Assembly: GCF_030848805.1 (NCBI RefSeq)
Contig: NC_092358.1
Span: 15,798,138-15,862,137 of the forward strand
DNA: 64,000 bases
DNA from: Temnothorax longispinosus
Lineage: Eukaryota; Arthropoda; Insecta; Hymenoptera; Formicidae
Reading direction: 5' to 3'
Shown piece by piece: positions 31,696-43,264 of the stretch. Under the pieces are notes generated by a model. The model worked only from the letters and a program-made list of their open reading frames with translations, searched no databases and was not told where the DNA came from. Positions within the stretch are counted from its first letter, which is position 1, and each line of letters begins with the position of its first letter. A program made the translations under genes and the position numbers.

Positions 31696-32339
31696 TTTCG
31701 TAGCGCAAGCGAAAACTAACCTCAAACGATGCGTCTGTATATTACACGTGCTCGGAGCACACTTCGCGTTCACGCAGCTGATGTCGAGTGAGATCAATGC
31801 TACCAACTTACAGAAAATGCGATCGAAATTACATTGCCGCGATCAAAATACTTTTTTATGAGAGCTATTTTATTTAATTTATTAATAAATGTATAGTAAT
31901 AAATGTAATATTAATAAATAAATAACGTAATATAATTTCATTAGTATATAAATAAATGAATAGTAATAAATGTAATATTAGTAAATAAATAACGTAATAT
32001 AATTTCATTTGTATTTTTAAACAGTAATTACTATGTTTTGTTACTTTTTAAAGATTTTCACACTTTCAAATTTTCATTTGTGTCAGTTGCAAGTCAGGTA
32101 CAGTCTTTCTAAAAACCATTAAAAGTGAAAGTTTACATACGAGAAAATATGCATAAAAATGTCTCTATAGCTCTTGAAAACACAGGCAATCGTTATTTTA
32201 ATAAAATATTAATATAAATATTACTTTCCAGTAAATATCTTCTTAAATATGTTAATTAGCTTTATGTTACGTTTCTTAAACTTTTGGCAGAGATCTTACG
32301 GGTCATACAACCTTAATTTGGTATGATTAAATAAAATAT

Positions 32340-32396
<57 letters not shown>
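32340..32396. repeat. (CA)n/(TA)n microsatellite
   Basis: CA run passing into a TA run just outside the Kolobok-like element. From 32397 to 33431 the DNA is AT-rich with no feature that I can support. Confidence 0.85.
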
Positions 32397-32398
<2 letters not shown>

Positions 32399-33916
32399 GC
32401 TTTTTTATTGCTAATTTATAGCCTTTGCGATGTTATTGTTTTTGTCGATTCGATAATAAAATAGTAACTCTGCCAATTTAAATTGATAATTAGCACAGCC
32501 ACAAAGAAAAATCAAAACATATTAGATAAGAACGTATTTTTTAGTGCTATTTCTATTTAATTACTCTATTGCTAAATTGGTTATGACATTCTTAATTCTG
32601 AAAATTTGTCCTTCAATTGCACTCTGCACTAGCACAACATCGTATAAATTATTAATTTTATCGAGTATCTTAAAGATGGACTACATATCTCTTTGATTTT
32701 ATTACTTGATATTCTCATTAAATTCGATTTTATTGTTTCATCCCTTTGTAAAGTATTCCCAACTACTCCGTGCCTGCACAATACTGTAAACAGTGTAAAC
32801 TTGCAAATTCGATCATCGAATATTTTGATTGGGTTTATCTGATTTAATTACAAATATTAATTACAAAAGTATTTTTTTTAGATTGTGAAACTGGATATCT
32901 GCGATGAAAAAACAATGATTAAACATTTTTTTATTTATTACAATTTAACGATTTATTTTTAGACACGAAACATTTCCAAGAAAAGAGAAACTGAAAACTA
33001 ATGACAAAAAACGAATGACAAAAACGGTTTTTATATGTGTAAAATCTAAATTCTTTGCATTTCGGATATTAATGGGAATCACAATTGCCCAGTAGAGGAA
33101 TATTCTTAAATTATATTCAAATTATCTTATTTTTTTATATATTTATTTTTTAATTTGTAATATTTAATATAATTAATTTAATTTATTTAGTTATCACTGT
33201 AGTAATATTTTGCTTACTTATTATTTATATGTTATTATACATTGTACAAATGAATAAGTGATCTATGTATTGCACAAAAACATTAAGAAAACTTACTCAT
33301 GTAAGTTATGTCTTTGTAGAGCATTTATTAATAAAAGATATAAAGGGGGATTATGAAAAAAAAATACAATTCCAGAGACGTGCTCCATATTAAATTTATA
33401 AATTTGAAATATTGCATTAAATTATGTTCTATTAACCCTTTCGGTACGAAGAATTACTATAGTCACTATAGTCACCATTATACTGCTCACTGCGGCTGAG
33501 CAGTGACCATAGTCACTGTCCACATATGCTGCTCACTGCGGCCGAGCAGTGACTAGTCACTGTCCACATCCTACTCACTGCGACCGAGCAACTTGAAATA
33601 TTAACTTGAAATGCTTCTGTTGATAAATTTTTTAAATTGTTTTTATTATTGAGTTTTATTACATATAGGTGAGAGTTGGATATTGCCGAACCCCTAAGAA
33701 CTGAAGCGTATATCTAAGCTCAGAAATGCTTCAAAGAAACAAAATGTGCAGTTTTAGATAGGTAATTTATTTGGCTATCCATATATCATAGCAATAATGT
33801 TGAAAGTTAAACACAAACTGAAATATTAACAATTTTCCAAAAAATGAGAAAACGCGGTATTACCGAACTGGTCTGATAATATCGTGCCTATAAAAATTAC
33901 TCTGGCTTCAGCCAGT

Positions 33917-34323
33917 GACATTTTTATATGTAGGTACCTACTAGACGATATTAAGGTGATCCTAAAGCCGTGATCCTAACCGGTTTTTTTCTTAGCACTA
34001 ATCTTTTAATTGGCTTTATAGAAATACAAAATTCTTGTCTAGAATTAAAGTACGCATCAAAATCTAGGTCATGGTGATCGAATTTATATCGAAAACGAAA
34101 AAAAATTAATATTTTTTGTTATACGTGACGACCACCACATAAATTCGACCACCATGACCTAGATTTTGATGCGTACTTTAATTCTAGACAAGAATTTTGC
34201 ATTTCTATAAAGCCAATTAAAAAATTAATGCTAAGAAAAAAACTGAAAAAAACCGGTTAGGATCACGGCTTAAGGATCACTTTAATATCGTCTAGTAGGT
34301 ATGTACCTACATATAAAAATAAG
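33917..34323. mobile_element. Foldback MITE, nested
   Basis: A 407-bp palindrome with arms of about 180 bp starting near TATATGTAGGTACCTACTAG and centred near 34120. An internal TTAA/GGTGATCC pair on both arms suggests a TTAA-target foldback. Confidence 0.8.
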
Positions 34324-34483
34324 TGAATGTGTTAACAAATAACGATCATTATAAATTCAAATCAAAACTTAAGCAACGATCTTTTCTGTAAGCACCTTAC
34401 ATTGTAAACTAAAAAGTCTTGGTAACTCTTAACACACAGTTATCGTAATACCTATTGTCTATGAATTGCAAAAACAACTTTAA

Positions 34484-35047
34484 CCCTATTCGGTCACACT
34501 TCCCGAGAATCCCGTACCGGTCAAACTGGGTAAAATACACCCCCAGCGTGTTTGCACGTATAAAAAATTGTAAGTGACCTTAAAAAAGAAAAAAAATATC
34601 TTGTTGTAGTTTAAGTCTTCCTTAAAAAGACTGTATAGGTTTGATTTGCAAAAAATTTATTTAACATATGTAAAAAAATTGTTAAAAACAAAAAAGTCGG
34701 AAAAGTGACTTTTCACAAAAACTCTAATGTAACTTTTTCAATTTTTAAGATATTTTAATTTTTCAAACGGTTTTTTTATCCTCAGATGACGCACTTTTCA
34801 CTAATTATTGCAGTTTATGCGGCCGTTCCAAAAAGTATATTGATTTTGAGGTTATAAAGGTGCGATTTTTTGCGGAAAAAATGCCGAGAGAGAACGGGCC
34901 GAAAAATATACCACCGACGGGGATCGATACTTAAAGGTCCCAACTACCTGTAGATGGCGGCATAAGGTCCATTTTCATTGGTTTACTGGGTCGTTTTTGA
35001 AGTAAAAAAACGCTGGGGTGTATTTTACCCAGTGTAACCGAATAGGG
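34484..35047. mobile_element. piggyBac-like MITE with TTAA duplication
   Basis: Ends CCCTATTCGGTCACACT and AGTGTAACCGAATAGGG with TTAA on both sides (34480-34483, 35048-35051). The next bases also pair (GTAAAATACACCCC against GGGGTGTATTTTAC). 564 bp, non-coding. Confidence 0.8.
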
Positions 35048-35497
35048 TTAAAATCTTATCAGTCTCCAAAATTCAATCAGTCTCAAAATTTCAACTTTGG
35101 GCGCGAAATTATCAAACTCAATTATTTCACTTTACAACATTAAAATATATAGAAAAAAAACGCGTGTTTCTAAAATTATTTTGGAACCTAATTTTATAGT
35201 GCCTATCAAATCAGTCAAGTTTATTTCTCTAATGTAAATATTATGTTACTCACCTCTTATCGAAACTACCAAAATTGCAACGAATAAGCAGAGAAGCTTC
35301 CAGAGCGCACTGTGTTTACATGGACGGCCGGAACGCATGATAAATTATTTCGGGTATTTCGTGTTACTTTATGATGATATTAACATCATTGTAGGCGCGT
35401 AATACAAGTAGTTATTGAGTTAAACAATGGCGCGGAATTGTCAACCGCGCGGTAATATCCAACTCTCCCCTAATAAAATTGAAGACGTTGAAAGTCG

Positions 35498-35743
35498 AGT
35501 GCCTAGCTTTCTCGGCCGAATCGCGTATGTCGGCGGATCGACGCTTTGGCCACTGGAGGACCGTTCGCGTCTCGGTCGCTCCGTACCGAAAGGGTTAATA
35601 TAGATCTAAAGATTTATAAAACTTGTTGTTATTTAATGATGTCTATATTAACCCTTTCGGTACGGAGCAACAGAGACGCGAACGGCCTTTCAGTGGCCGA
35701 AGCGTCGATCCGCCGACATACGCGTTTCGGCCAAGAGAGCTAA
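35498..35743. repeat. Inverted pair of piggyBac-like ends
   Basis: Two arms of about 100 bases, each running from a GGCCGAA/ATCGACGC-rich segment to CCGAAAGGGTTAA, face each other across a 50-base spacer. One arm is the right end of the 33436 element; the other is an extra solo end starting at TTAA 35648. Confidence 0.75.
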
Positions 35744-35984
35744 ACAATAATCTTCTATAATTAGTAAACGCTGAACTTTCTGATGAAATTTAATCGAAAA
35801 TCGACATTAGTTATATCTGATTATAATTATAATTAATTTTATATTCTGTTTCTTTAACAGATGTTTAAAATTATAATTTTTTAAATAATTGTCTAAAAAC
35901 TGTAAAATAAGAAATGTATAAGATACATATACACATATATATGTATATGTATATACAATTATACATATAACTACATATAACGTG

Positions 35985-36150
35985 GCGATCATGGCGCAGA
36001 GTGATGTGCGCTGGTTTAATGAACTGATGATCCGGGTTCAAATCCGACCAAAAATTTCAACCGACCAAAATATTACTTACTACAACCATTTGACAAAATT
36101 ACTATTAACTGACTAAACGATAATTTGTCTTCAATAAATTCTTTTCTTGT
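35985..36150 (+). repeat. tRNA-derived SINE-like sequence
   Basis: GTGGCGATCATGGCGCAGAG (A-box-like) and GGGTTCAAATCC (B box) about 45 bases apart, followed by CCGACCAAAA and an AT-rich tail. It cannot fold into a normal tRNA cloverleaf with its extended spacing, so it is a SINE head rather than a gene. Confidence 0.55.
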
Positions 36151-36547
36151 AGTGTGGATATTAAATGTATTGACAATTTTCTTCGAGTATGGCTGAGTAT
36201 ATATTTTTGTAGGATGTACATTAAGAATATTATTAATTTATCATTTAAATATATTAAAATAATTTTTTTCGAAAATTACACGTTATACAAAAAAATTCTA
36301 TATTTTCCGTTTTTTTTTTACTATAAAACCTTTTCTTTTTGTTTGAATAATATATTTTGCATGTAAAAGTAAAGTAATTTCCTTATAAAAATTATATAAT
36401 TGCTGCCGGGTTACGGTCATTAAGTAAGCTACTTCAATATTTACACGATCAAAATTATTTTGTTGATTGTCAATCTCTTCTCAATATAACATCCCCTGAT
36501 TAGTTAGATCATTAGGTTTCTTCAAATATAATATAGATAGAGCTTCC

Positions 36548-37337
36548 GGTAATTATACAGTAATACGGACCACTCTCCGATGACCTTGACCTTGACATAT
36601 GTTATTAAGGTTACCCTTCTGAGTGACCTTCAGAAGTTTTTACCGGCGGTCGTTATTCGTTAAAAAGTTATTAACAAAAAAAAGTTTGGAAAATATAGCA
36701 GCTATGTTGAGTATTGGAAGGCATAAATGACTGATATATATGTTGAAATAGTTCACGCATACACTTTCCGTTGTGTCATTATCAAACAAACCCGGCAAGC
36801 AATTGAACGTGCTGCTAGTGGGCGGTTGAAATACTGTTAAAATGGGACTTGATCCCTGAAACTCACTAAACAGGCCTTTTGCGATTTTTAGGAATTTGAA
36901 AAGTGAGGTTGCCACATTGACGTGAGCTTTGTGCTTTAGCCTCACAACTGATTTACGGAACATAACATCCAACGGGATGGCATCTCGTCATCGAGCTAGA
37001 CCTTAGAGACGGAAGTGTTTACAGCCTACGTAGGTTAGTTGACGCGCTTTAAACACTTAAATACTTTTAAAGCGCGTCACTAATCTATACGCCGAAAGAA
37101 TATTTCACGCAAAACAAGATATTCTTTACTTAAAAAAAAAAGACGTAATATTGGTTGTTTATGCTTCTCAATACTCAAAATAGCTGCTATATTTTCAAAA
37201 CTTTTTTTGTTAATAACTTTTTAACGAATAACGACCGCCGGCTAAAAACTTCTGAAGGTCACTCAGGAGGGTGACCTTGACAACATATGTCAAGGTCAAG
37301 GTCATCGGAGGGTGGTCCGTATTACTGTATAATTACC
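36548..37337. mobile_element. Foldback MITE, GGTAATTATACAGTAATAC ends
   Basis: Long inverted repeats begin GGTAATTATACAGTAATACG at both ends and extend about 150 bases, including ATGACCTTGACCTTGACATA segments. They are related to the short element at 27208. An open minus-strand frame inside (36640-36972) shows no recognisable domain. Confidence 0.8.
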
Positions 37338-37689
37338 GTTAATACACTATAATAAAAACATAGCTTTACTCGTATGTTATCACATAGTAAATATGATATA
37401 TTTATTTGATCATAATTTTATAGAATGTTATGTGAGTAGTGTAAAGAAAAGACATGTTGTTGATTTAATAATAAATGTAATTTTCTATAAAATACAATTT
37501 GTTAAAAGTTTGCTGAAACATACTGTAAAGTGTAAAAGTACGCTAAGATTATTAAAATTATATTCCAAGTATTTTCATAACATTCATTAATTTTACTGAT
37601 GCGCATTAATTTGCAATTAAATTAAATTATAATTTATATTTTTTTATGAAGAATCGTATTCTACATAACTTTTGGAAGTTTGAAGACTA

Positions 37690-38185
37690 TTAATCAAATA
37701 TTGCCCTTGCGATGGAAAAGTACTGGACGAATATACGAACGCCGCGATGCTCCCTGCGTTCGCCGTGGTAGAGCTTTCATAGTGTCAGCTAAACGTTTGA
37801 ACACCCTGCAGACTGGCTGATTGTGTTTTTCTTAAATTTTATATAGTAGACTATATTATTTAAAAAAAAGTTCAGCTTTCCGGATATAGGCTATGCATGA
37901 AGAATAGTCCTTGAAATAGTATGGTGCGTGCGACTCGCCGCGCTTACGCGTCAGTTAAACGTTTGTACACTCTGACGACTGGCTGACTGCGTTCTTCTTA
38001 CATTTTAATAAATTTCAGCTTTATTGATATGAGTCAACTGATCTCATTTTTTTAACATGTTTACATGCGTAGCTGACGCATACCGCACACGAGATAAGGT
38101 GGCTGACTGCATTTTTCTTATATGTTTTTTGCAGTAAACTAATATTCCAAAAAGTTTCGGTTTTGCTGATATAAGTCAAGTACCT
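37690..38185. repeat. Degenerate tandem repeat, about 200-bp unit
   Basis: About two and a half diverged copies share GTCAG(C/T)TAAACGTTTG, ACTGGCTGA(C/T)TG and TTTCAGCTTT segments. Non-coding. Confidence 0.55.
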
Positions 38186-38515
38186 ATAGGGTAGAGCGGG
38201 ATCAAAAGTAACAATTTGACTTTAGAACTTGATTGTGGAAGAACTATTACAGTAAAAGAAAAACTCTTGATACCCTAAGTTAATGTGATCATTTCACTTT
38301 ATGGAAATCCTTCTGTTTAAATCTTGTGATAAATTAAATAAGAATTATTAATCAATGAAAAATAATTATTTCTCTTATATTAACAAAAACAAACTAAAAT
38401 ATTCATATTCTCATACAAAAAAAGTAAAATAAAATCTTATTCTATTAAAACATAACTTCTTTATATCAATTATAGAAAACATTAACTTTGTTTATTTAAT
38501 TATTTTTTGTTTTTA

Positions 38516-38977
38516 TATTTTTAAATAATAGGACCACAAGTTATGTAAAGGCCCATCAATTGACGAAACTATTATTCTTAACGGATGGTTTGGTTTGTGG
38601 ATTTTCGGAAGTCCATAGGCTCTCGGCAGTACTCCATCACTACAATAGAGGATCAACTTATAAGTAGCGGGGGTGATGTATTCCAAATTCTTCCATCTAG
38701 TGAGCAATGTTCTTGTATTTCTAGTAAGGGAGAGGATGGGATCTTTTTTTATTCTAGTGTAAGTGTCCGTATCTGATAGTAGTATTTCCATCTTATTTAT
38801 GTAATCGGAAGAGTTCATGGCAACAGTTATGTTTCCTTTATCGGCTCTGGTGAGAAGAATGTCTGGATTGTTATGGAGAAAGACTTTGGTTTGTGAAAGC
38901 ATTTTACAAATAATTTTGTCAGAGTGAGAGACAGACAAACTAGAGACTGAGTTTATCTGATTAATGATGGGAATCAT
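38516..38977 (-). pseudogene. Penelope-like reverse transcriptase fragment
   Basis: About 154 codons on the minus strand with TRADKGNITVAMN and YGLPKIHKPNHPLR, the N-terminal reverse transcriptase motifs of Penelope-like elements, matching the fuller copy at 45056-47266. It lacks the YxDD part. It lies head to head with the endonuclease fragment at 39008. Confidence 0.8.
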
Positions 38978-39004
38978 TAATCCCTTTCGCGTTTCTCAAC
39001 GAGT

Positions 39005-39328
39005 AACGTGGTCTACAAGATTCGCTGCCAAGATTGTGACGCACCATACGTGGGACAAACTGGGAGACAACTAAAAACCAGAATTTTCGAACATCGTCTC
39101 CACATCAACAGACATAGTTCTTCCCACTCTGTGATTACTGATCATAGAACTCAGTATGATCACGAATTTACTTGGGATAGCGTTGAGATCTTGGATCACG
39201 AAAGATTTTATCATAAGCGTCTCGTCTCGGAGGTTCTGTATATTAGTCAGCAACGTCTGGGCTTAAATCTCCAATCAGATACCGAATTTTTGCACCACGC
39301 TTACCTACCTATCGTGAGCAATGTTTAG
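39005..39328 (+). pseudogene. Penelope-like GIY-YIG endonuclease fragment
   Basis: About 107 codons. VYKIRCQDCDAPYVGQTGRQ carries the GIY-YIG-type (Y-V-G) signature and the Cys pair of Penelope endonucleases; EHRLHINRHSS and ITDHR follow. The strand is opposite to the reverse transcriptase fragment 30 bases away, so the element was inverted internally. Confidence 0.85.
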
Positions 39329-39734
39329 TCTTTGTTTTTCCTTGGTTGGTTACATTGTTTACGATAATGGCTCCGACCTACATACTTTGCGTCCTTCTTT
39401 TCACTTCGACTTTAACTGTACACTGACTGCAATGTTCTTACTTTATTTCCGAGATGTGCTACTCTCTGGATTCATATTGTATTGCTTAATATTGTACTTG
39501 TTTCGACTACTGCGGAGCTTGAGGTGAGCTTTCTCTTTACTCCTCTCTTTTAACGATAAACATACAATTCTTTACTCCTTTCTTTTAACGATAAACATAC
39601 AGTTCTTTATTCGATTTTAGTGGAATGTCCATCATGATCGGGTTTACTTGCTCGCTTATCACGACATTTCTTCAGGAAGAGAGATTGCTGCTTCGATCCC
39701 CGCAGGAATAGATTCATTCTTTTGTTAATAAATG

Positions 39735-39770
39735 CTGAAGATGGCTCAAAGGACGAGCCGAAACGTTCGT
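39735..39770 (+). ncRNA. Hammerhead-like ribozyme core motif
   Basis: CTGAAGA, then a TGGCTC/GAGCC stem, then GAAACGTTCG, the CUGANGA-stem II-GAAA arrangement of hammerhead ribozymes found in Penelope-like repeats. Stem I and the cleavage site were not resolved, so activity is unproven. Confidence 0.5.
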
Positions 39771-40981
39771 TTCATGTAAATACACGTCTTAACTTTATTG
39801 CGCACCATGTTCCGCGCTTGACTCGCATCGCCGTTTTTATTGTTGACATTTCCACGAGTCTCAATACTTTATTAATAGTTTAAGATTGTCGAAAGAAACT
39901 ACTTTACGGCCTCAAAAACATATTTTATTTATTGCACACGTCCACTCAATACCCAGGCCGCAGGCGTTCTGAGACACGTTATAGCTTGTTCAGCTTCAAG
40001 TCCGTTAACCAACAGACACATGCGCATCTATGCCTATAACTATAGATATTTAAGTTGTTACTTTCGCCCCGCGTTACTTTTGACCCCGTTCTACCCTACC
40101 ATTATTTTTTATATAAGTATTTCAGACTTTATTGTCGAGTCCTGTACACGTGGTGCGACAGCTGACGGTCATTTTGCTACATTTTAACATAAATACTGTT
40201 TAAAAAAAAATAAACTAGCCATGCTGAAATTAGACAAAAATTAGTGTCGTTGCCTCCCGGACTATTAGGGTGAAAGACCCAATTACTGACAGTGTCCATA
40301 TTACTGTCAATCAAAATTAAAATACTTTTTAAAATATGAAAACTATATTTTATGTTATTTTATTAATTTTTAATAAAATCTTCAAGAAATCTGGTTATTA
40401 TTATAACAATAAACTGAAACTAAAAGCCAATCCACTAATTTAAATAAAAACTTAAAGTCCGAGAAACTCATTATTCTGCTGAGTTACGTCCATTTTTATT
40501 AATAGAGTCGATGTAAGTAGCTGCAAAAATTATTGATTATAGGCAAAATTTGAACAGTAAATCTCACGGTAACACATTTTTCTGATAAAATAATATTAAA
40601 ATTAAAGAAAAAAAATATATAGAATAAATTATTAATTTTTATAATATAATTATTCATGTCAGTAATATGTTCACTTTTTCATGTTTTTCCTAATAGTGTC
40701 AACAGTATTATGGACATAAATCAAAAAATGAACATAATACTGGCAGCTTGGTGAGTGACAGAATAACCTCTAAACTTATGTCGACTTTGTTTTGATGAAT
40801 AAGAGCCACGGGAGTAGAAGATCGTGATAAGATCGAGCGTAAACACGGATCATCGGAATACCTATCATTCGCTCACATATTCGATACCTATTATTCTTTT
40901 AAAAATTGCTTGACACACCTGTTAATGCATTACATGTAAGTAAATTTATTGTAATGTAAGTAAAATTATTATTTAATCACT

Positions 40982-41001
40982 CCTAACCTAACCTAACCTA
41001 A
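40982..41001. repeat. Interstitial telomeric repeat (TTAGG)4
   Basis: Four exact CCTAA units, the insect telomere repeat on the opposite strand, directly abutting the target duplication of LINE copy 2. Confidence 0.85.
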
Positions 41002-41019
41002 CATATTAAATTTATTTAT

Positions 41020-43204
41020 TTGAAAAATGCTCCCGGACGGTAGGAGCGGATAGACGGAGCATGGAAGGAAGCGTAGAGAATCCGGAGTAGAAGGAAGGAA
41101 AAAGAAGGAAGACCTCGGAGGAGCGATGGGATCGATGGAGGAAACATAGAGGAAGAAGAGAAATTGAAGGGAACATGCGGAACAAACAGCGAAGCAAGAA
41201 CGAGAGAACACAAGAAGGAATAGACGTATAGGTTAGGATCGAGGAGGGAGGCGGAAGGAGGGGAGGAGAACGATGGAGACGGAGAGCTGCGCAGGCGTGC
41301 TGGCGAGAGAGCGAACGGAGGGCTGCAGTGCAAGAAGAAAATGGTGAGAGGAGATGGCGCAGGACGCGAGAACACCGACTGCGGCCGAGACGGCGCGGGG
41401 TGCCGGCCCCTCCGAAAGAGCGGGTTGGCACTACTGCGGGGCGTCGAGGCGCAGCAACGGTGCAGACGAGAACGACGAGCGCATGCGCGGAGTGAGGCCG
41501 AGAGGAGAGATGAGACGGCGCTGGGAGCAGGCAGGGCTGGCAGGCCTGAAGGAAAGGCGATGAAGTTGGCGTACTGATAGAATGCGCGGAAGACGAGAAA
41601 GACATAAGCGAGAGGTTAGAGGTAAAAATAGAAGTAGAATGAGAAAAAGGAACGCTCCAAAAGAAAGGCAGATAGAAATGACAGGAAAGGAGAGTACGAC
41701 AAGGACCGAACAGAGGACGGAAGAAAAAGACTGGATAAAAGAAGTTATAAAGGAAATAAGGGAGGTAGGACAGAAGATAGAACGGCAGACCAGAGAAATG
41801 AAGAAAGAAATGAAAGAGATGAGAAGACAAATGGAGAGGCTGGAGAAACGACAAAGGAAGAGCGAAAAGAGCGAGGAGCAGGAAGAGACAGAGGAAAAAG
41901 ATTCGGATGAGAGCAGTGAACGAGGGGAAGAAGAGACGGAAGAGACGAGAGAGTGCAGCGACGGAGCGGTAAAGGGGAAGAGGGCAGTAGAAGAGGAAGA
42001 AGAGTGCGGCGTCGAAGGATGGAACGAGGGAGCATGGAGAGAAAGCTGGTGGAAAGAGATAGAGAAAGAAGAAGAAAAAGAAAAAGAGAAAAGGAAGAGG
42101 AAGGAAGAGGCAAAAAGAAAAGAGGTCAGAGAGAGTGATGATGAATTAAATAAAAGAGAAGAGGAAAGAGACTATAAAGAAAGAAATGAGGCTAGGGGAG
42201 ATAAAAACGAGAGAAAAGTCAGAAGCAAAGAGGAGGAAAGTAAAAACGAGAAAGAAAAAGCGCGACGAACAGCAGAAGACATGGAGGAAGATGTAAGAAG
42301 AAGAAGAGAAAAGAAAGAAAGAGAGAGGAAGCAGAAAGAAGAGAATGAAAATAGAGAGAAAGAGCAAAGGAAGAAAAGAAGATTAATATGGAGGAAAGTA
42401 AGAGGAGAAAGTCTAAGGGAAAGAAGAGAAATAGTGGAGATTATAATGGAAAGAGTAACAGGAAGAATAATCCCGGTAAGAGGAGTAATGGAGGCAATGG
42501 GAACGGACAGAAAAGAACTAATGTTTATGGAGCTGGAGGAAGAAGAGGATAAGGAAGAAATAATCGAAAAAAGCGACGAAATATGGAGAAGATGGGAAGT
42601 AGGTGTAGATGAAGAACTGACAATGGAAGAGAGGGCGTATAGACACAAATTGATAATTAAAGCAAGAGAGGAAAGAGCGAAAGGAAGATCAGTCGTAGTA
42701 ACAAACAGAAGGATGTGGATTGACGGGAAGGAGGTGAAATGGGACGAAGAAGGAGAGAGATGGAGGAGGATGTAAACTGGCAAGGAAGAAAACAAGGAAG
42801 CAATGAATAAGACGAAGAGGGAGAGAGATGGAGGAGGATGTAAACCGACAAGGAAGAAACCAAGGAAGCTGTGAACGGATCAGAAAGAATGAGAGGAAAG
42901 AAGTCGAGGAGGAAAACACGAAAGGAAAAGCAGGAAGGAAAAAGAGGAAGAAACAGAAAAGAAAGTCGAAGGAACCAGTAGGACCGGAAGAAAAAGGGGG
43001 AGGAACAAACCAAGGGGGGCATCTTGAAGCTTGAATTGTATAGAGTCAATATTGGTATGGCAGAATGTAAAGGTTTTTGGGAACGTTTGAATTGTATAGA
43101 GCCAATATTGTGTACGGCAGAATGTAAAGGTTTTTGGGAACGTTTTTACTAAAAAAACGCCTTTCCAATCCCGGAAGGGAAGTGAAATAAAGACTTATTC
43201 TATT
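41020..43204 (+). mobile_element. ORF1-only non-LTR element, copy 2, 18-bp target duplication
   Basis: Bounded by CATATTAAATTTATTTAT at 41002-41019 and again at 43205-43222, a typical target-primed duplication. The body equals copy 1 but lacks its foldback, its internal duplication and its intron. The 3' end is a short AATAAAG/CTTATT tail rather than poly(A). Confidence 0.9.
41582..42775 (+). CDS. LINE ORF1-like charged coiled-coil protein, copy 2
   Basis: 397 residues, uninterrupted, with the same layout as copy 1: a basic start, a long Lys/Glu coiled coil and a C-terminal domain of about 125 residues (MERVTGRIIPVRGVMEAMG to WIDGKEVKW). Only a handful of substitutions separate it from copy 1. 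No RNA recognition, zinc knuckle or reverse transcriptase motif is certain. Probably an RNA-binding protein moved in trans by a full LINE. Confidence 0.65.
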   Translation: MRGRRERHKREVRGKNRSRMRKRNAPKERQIEMTGKESTTRTEQRTEEKDWIKEVIKEIREVGQKIERQTREMKKEMKEMRRQMERLEKRQRKSEKSEEQEETEEKDSDESSERGEEETEETRECSDGAVKGKRAVEEEEECGVEGWNEGAWRESWWKEIEKEEEKEKEKRKRKEEAKRKEVRESDDELNKREEERDYKERNEARGDKNERKVRSKEEESKNEKEKARRTAEDMEEDVRRRREKKERERKQKEENENREKEQRKKRRLIWRKVRGESLRERREIVEIIMERVTGRIIPVRGVMEAMGTDRKELMFMELEEEEDKEEIIEKSDEIWRRWEVGVDEELTMEERAYRHKLIIKAREERAKGRSVVVTNRRMWIDGKEVKWDEEGERWRRM

Positions 43205-43264
43205 CATATTAAATTTATTTATGACTTTTGCTTGTAGTGTTAATATAATTAAGAAAAAATAAAG

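Larger units (their letters stand above)
27678..32312. mobile_element. Kolobok-like TTAA-target transposon with transposase/exonuclease pseudogene
   Basis: Inverted ends GGTTGTATGACCC at 27678 and its inverse ending 32312, each flanked by TTAA (27674-27677 and 32313-32316). The 4.6 kb between carry one spliced minus-strand gene. TTAA duplications are shared by Kolobok and piggyBac elements. The protein is of the transposase type with DHDCR and GSAKAME motifs, which I associate with Kolobok and with the Pfam Mutator-like transposase domain. Superfamily placement is inference. Confidence 0.75.
33668..35470. mobile_element. TA-target DNA element, nested
   Basis: Ends GGTGAGAGTTGGATATTGCC and GGGGAGAGTTGGATATTACC (right end read inverse), each flanked by TA (33666-33667, 35471-35472). 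It carries two further inserts and no transposase frame. Confidence 0.75.
33436..35594. mobile_element. piggyBac-like TTAA element hosting nested insertions
   Basis: Ends CCCTTTCGGTACGAAG (33436) and the inverse of CCCTTTCGGTACGGAG (ending 35594), each beside TTAA (33432-33435 and 35595-35598). CCC-starting ends with TTAA suit piggyBac. Between 33450 and 33600 lie three hairpin-like CTGCTCACTGCGGC/GAGCAGTGAC units. Most of the interior is a later TA-target insertion. Confidence 0.65.
38189..40096. mobile_element. TA-target DNA element carrying a Penelope fragment
   Basis: Ends GGGTAGAGCGGGATCAAAAG and GGGTAGAACGGGGTCAAAAG (right end inverse), each next to TA (38187-38188, 40097-40098). The interior is largely a rearranged Penelope-like fragment. 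Confidence 0.75.

Noticed and set aside
36640..36972. 110-codon minus frame inside a MITE
   Set aside because: No domain, lies within inverted repeats, low support.
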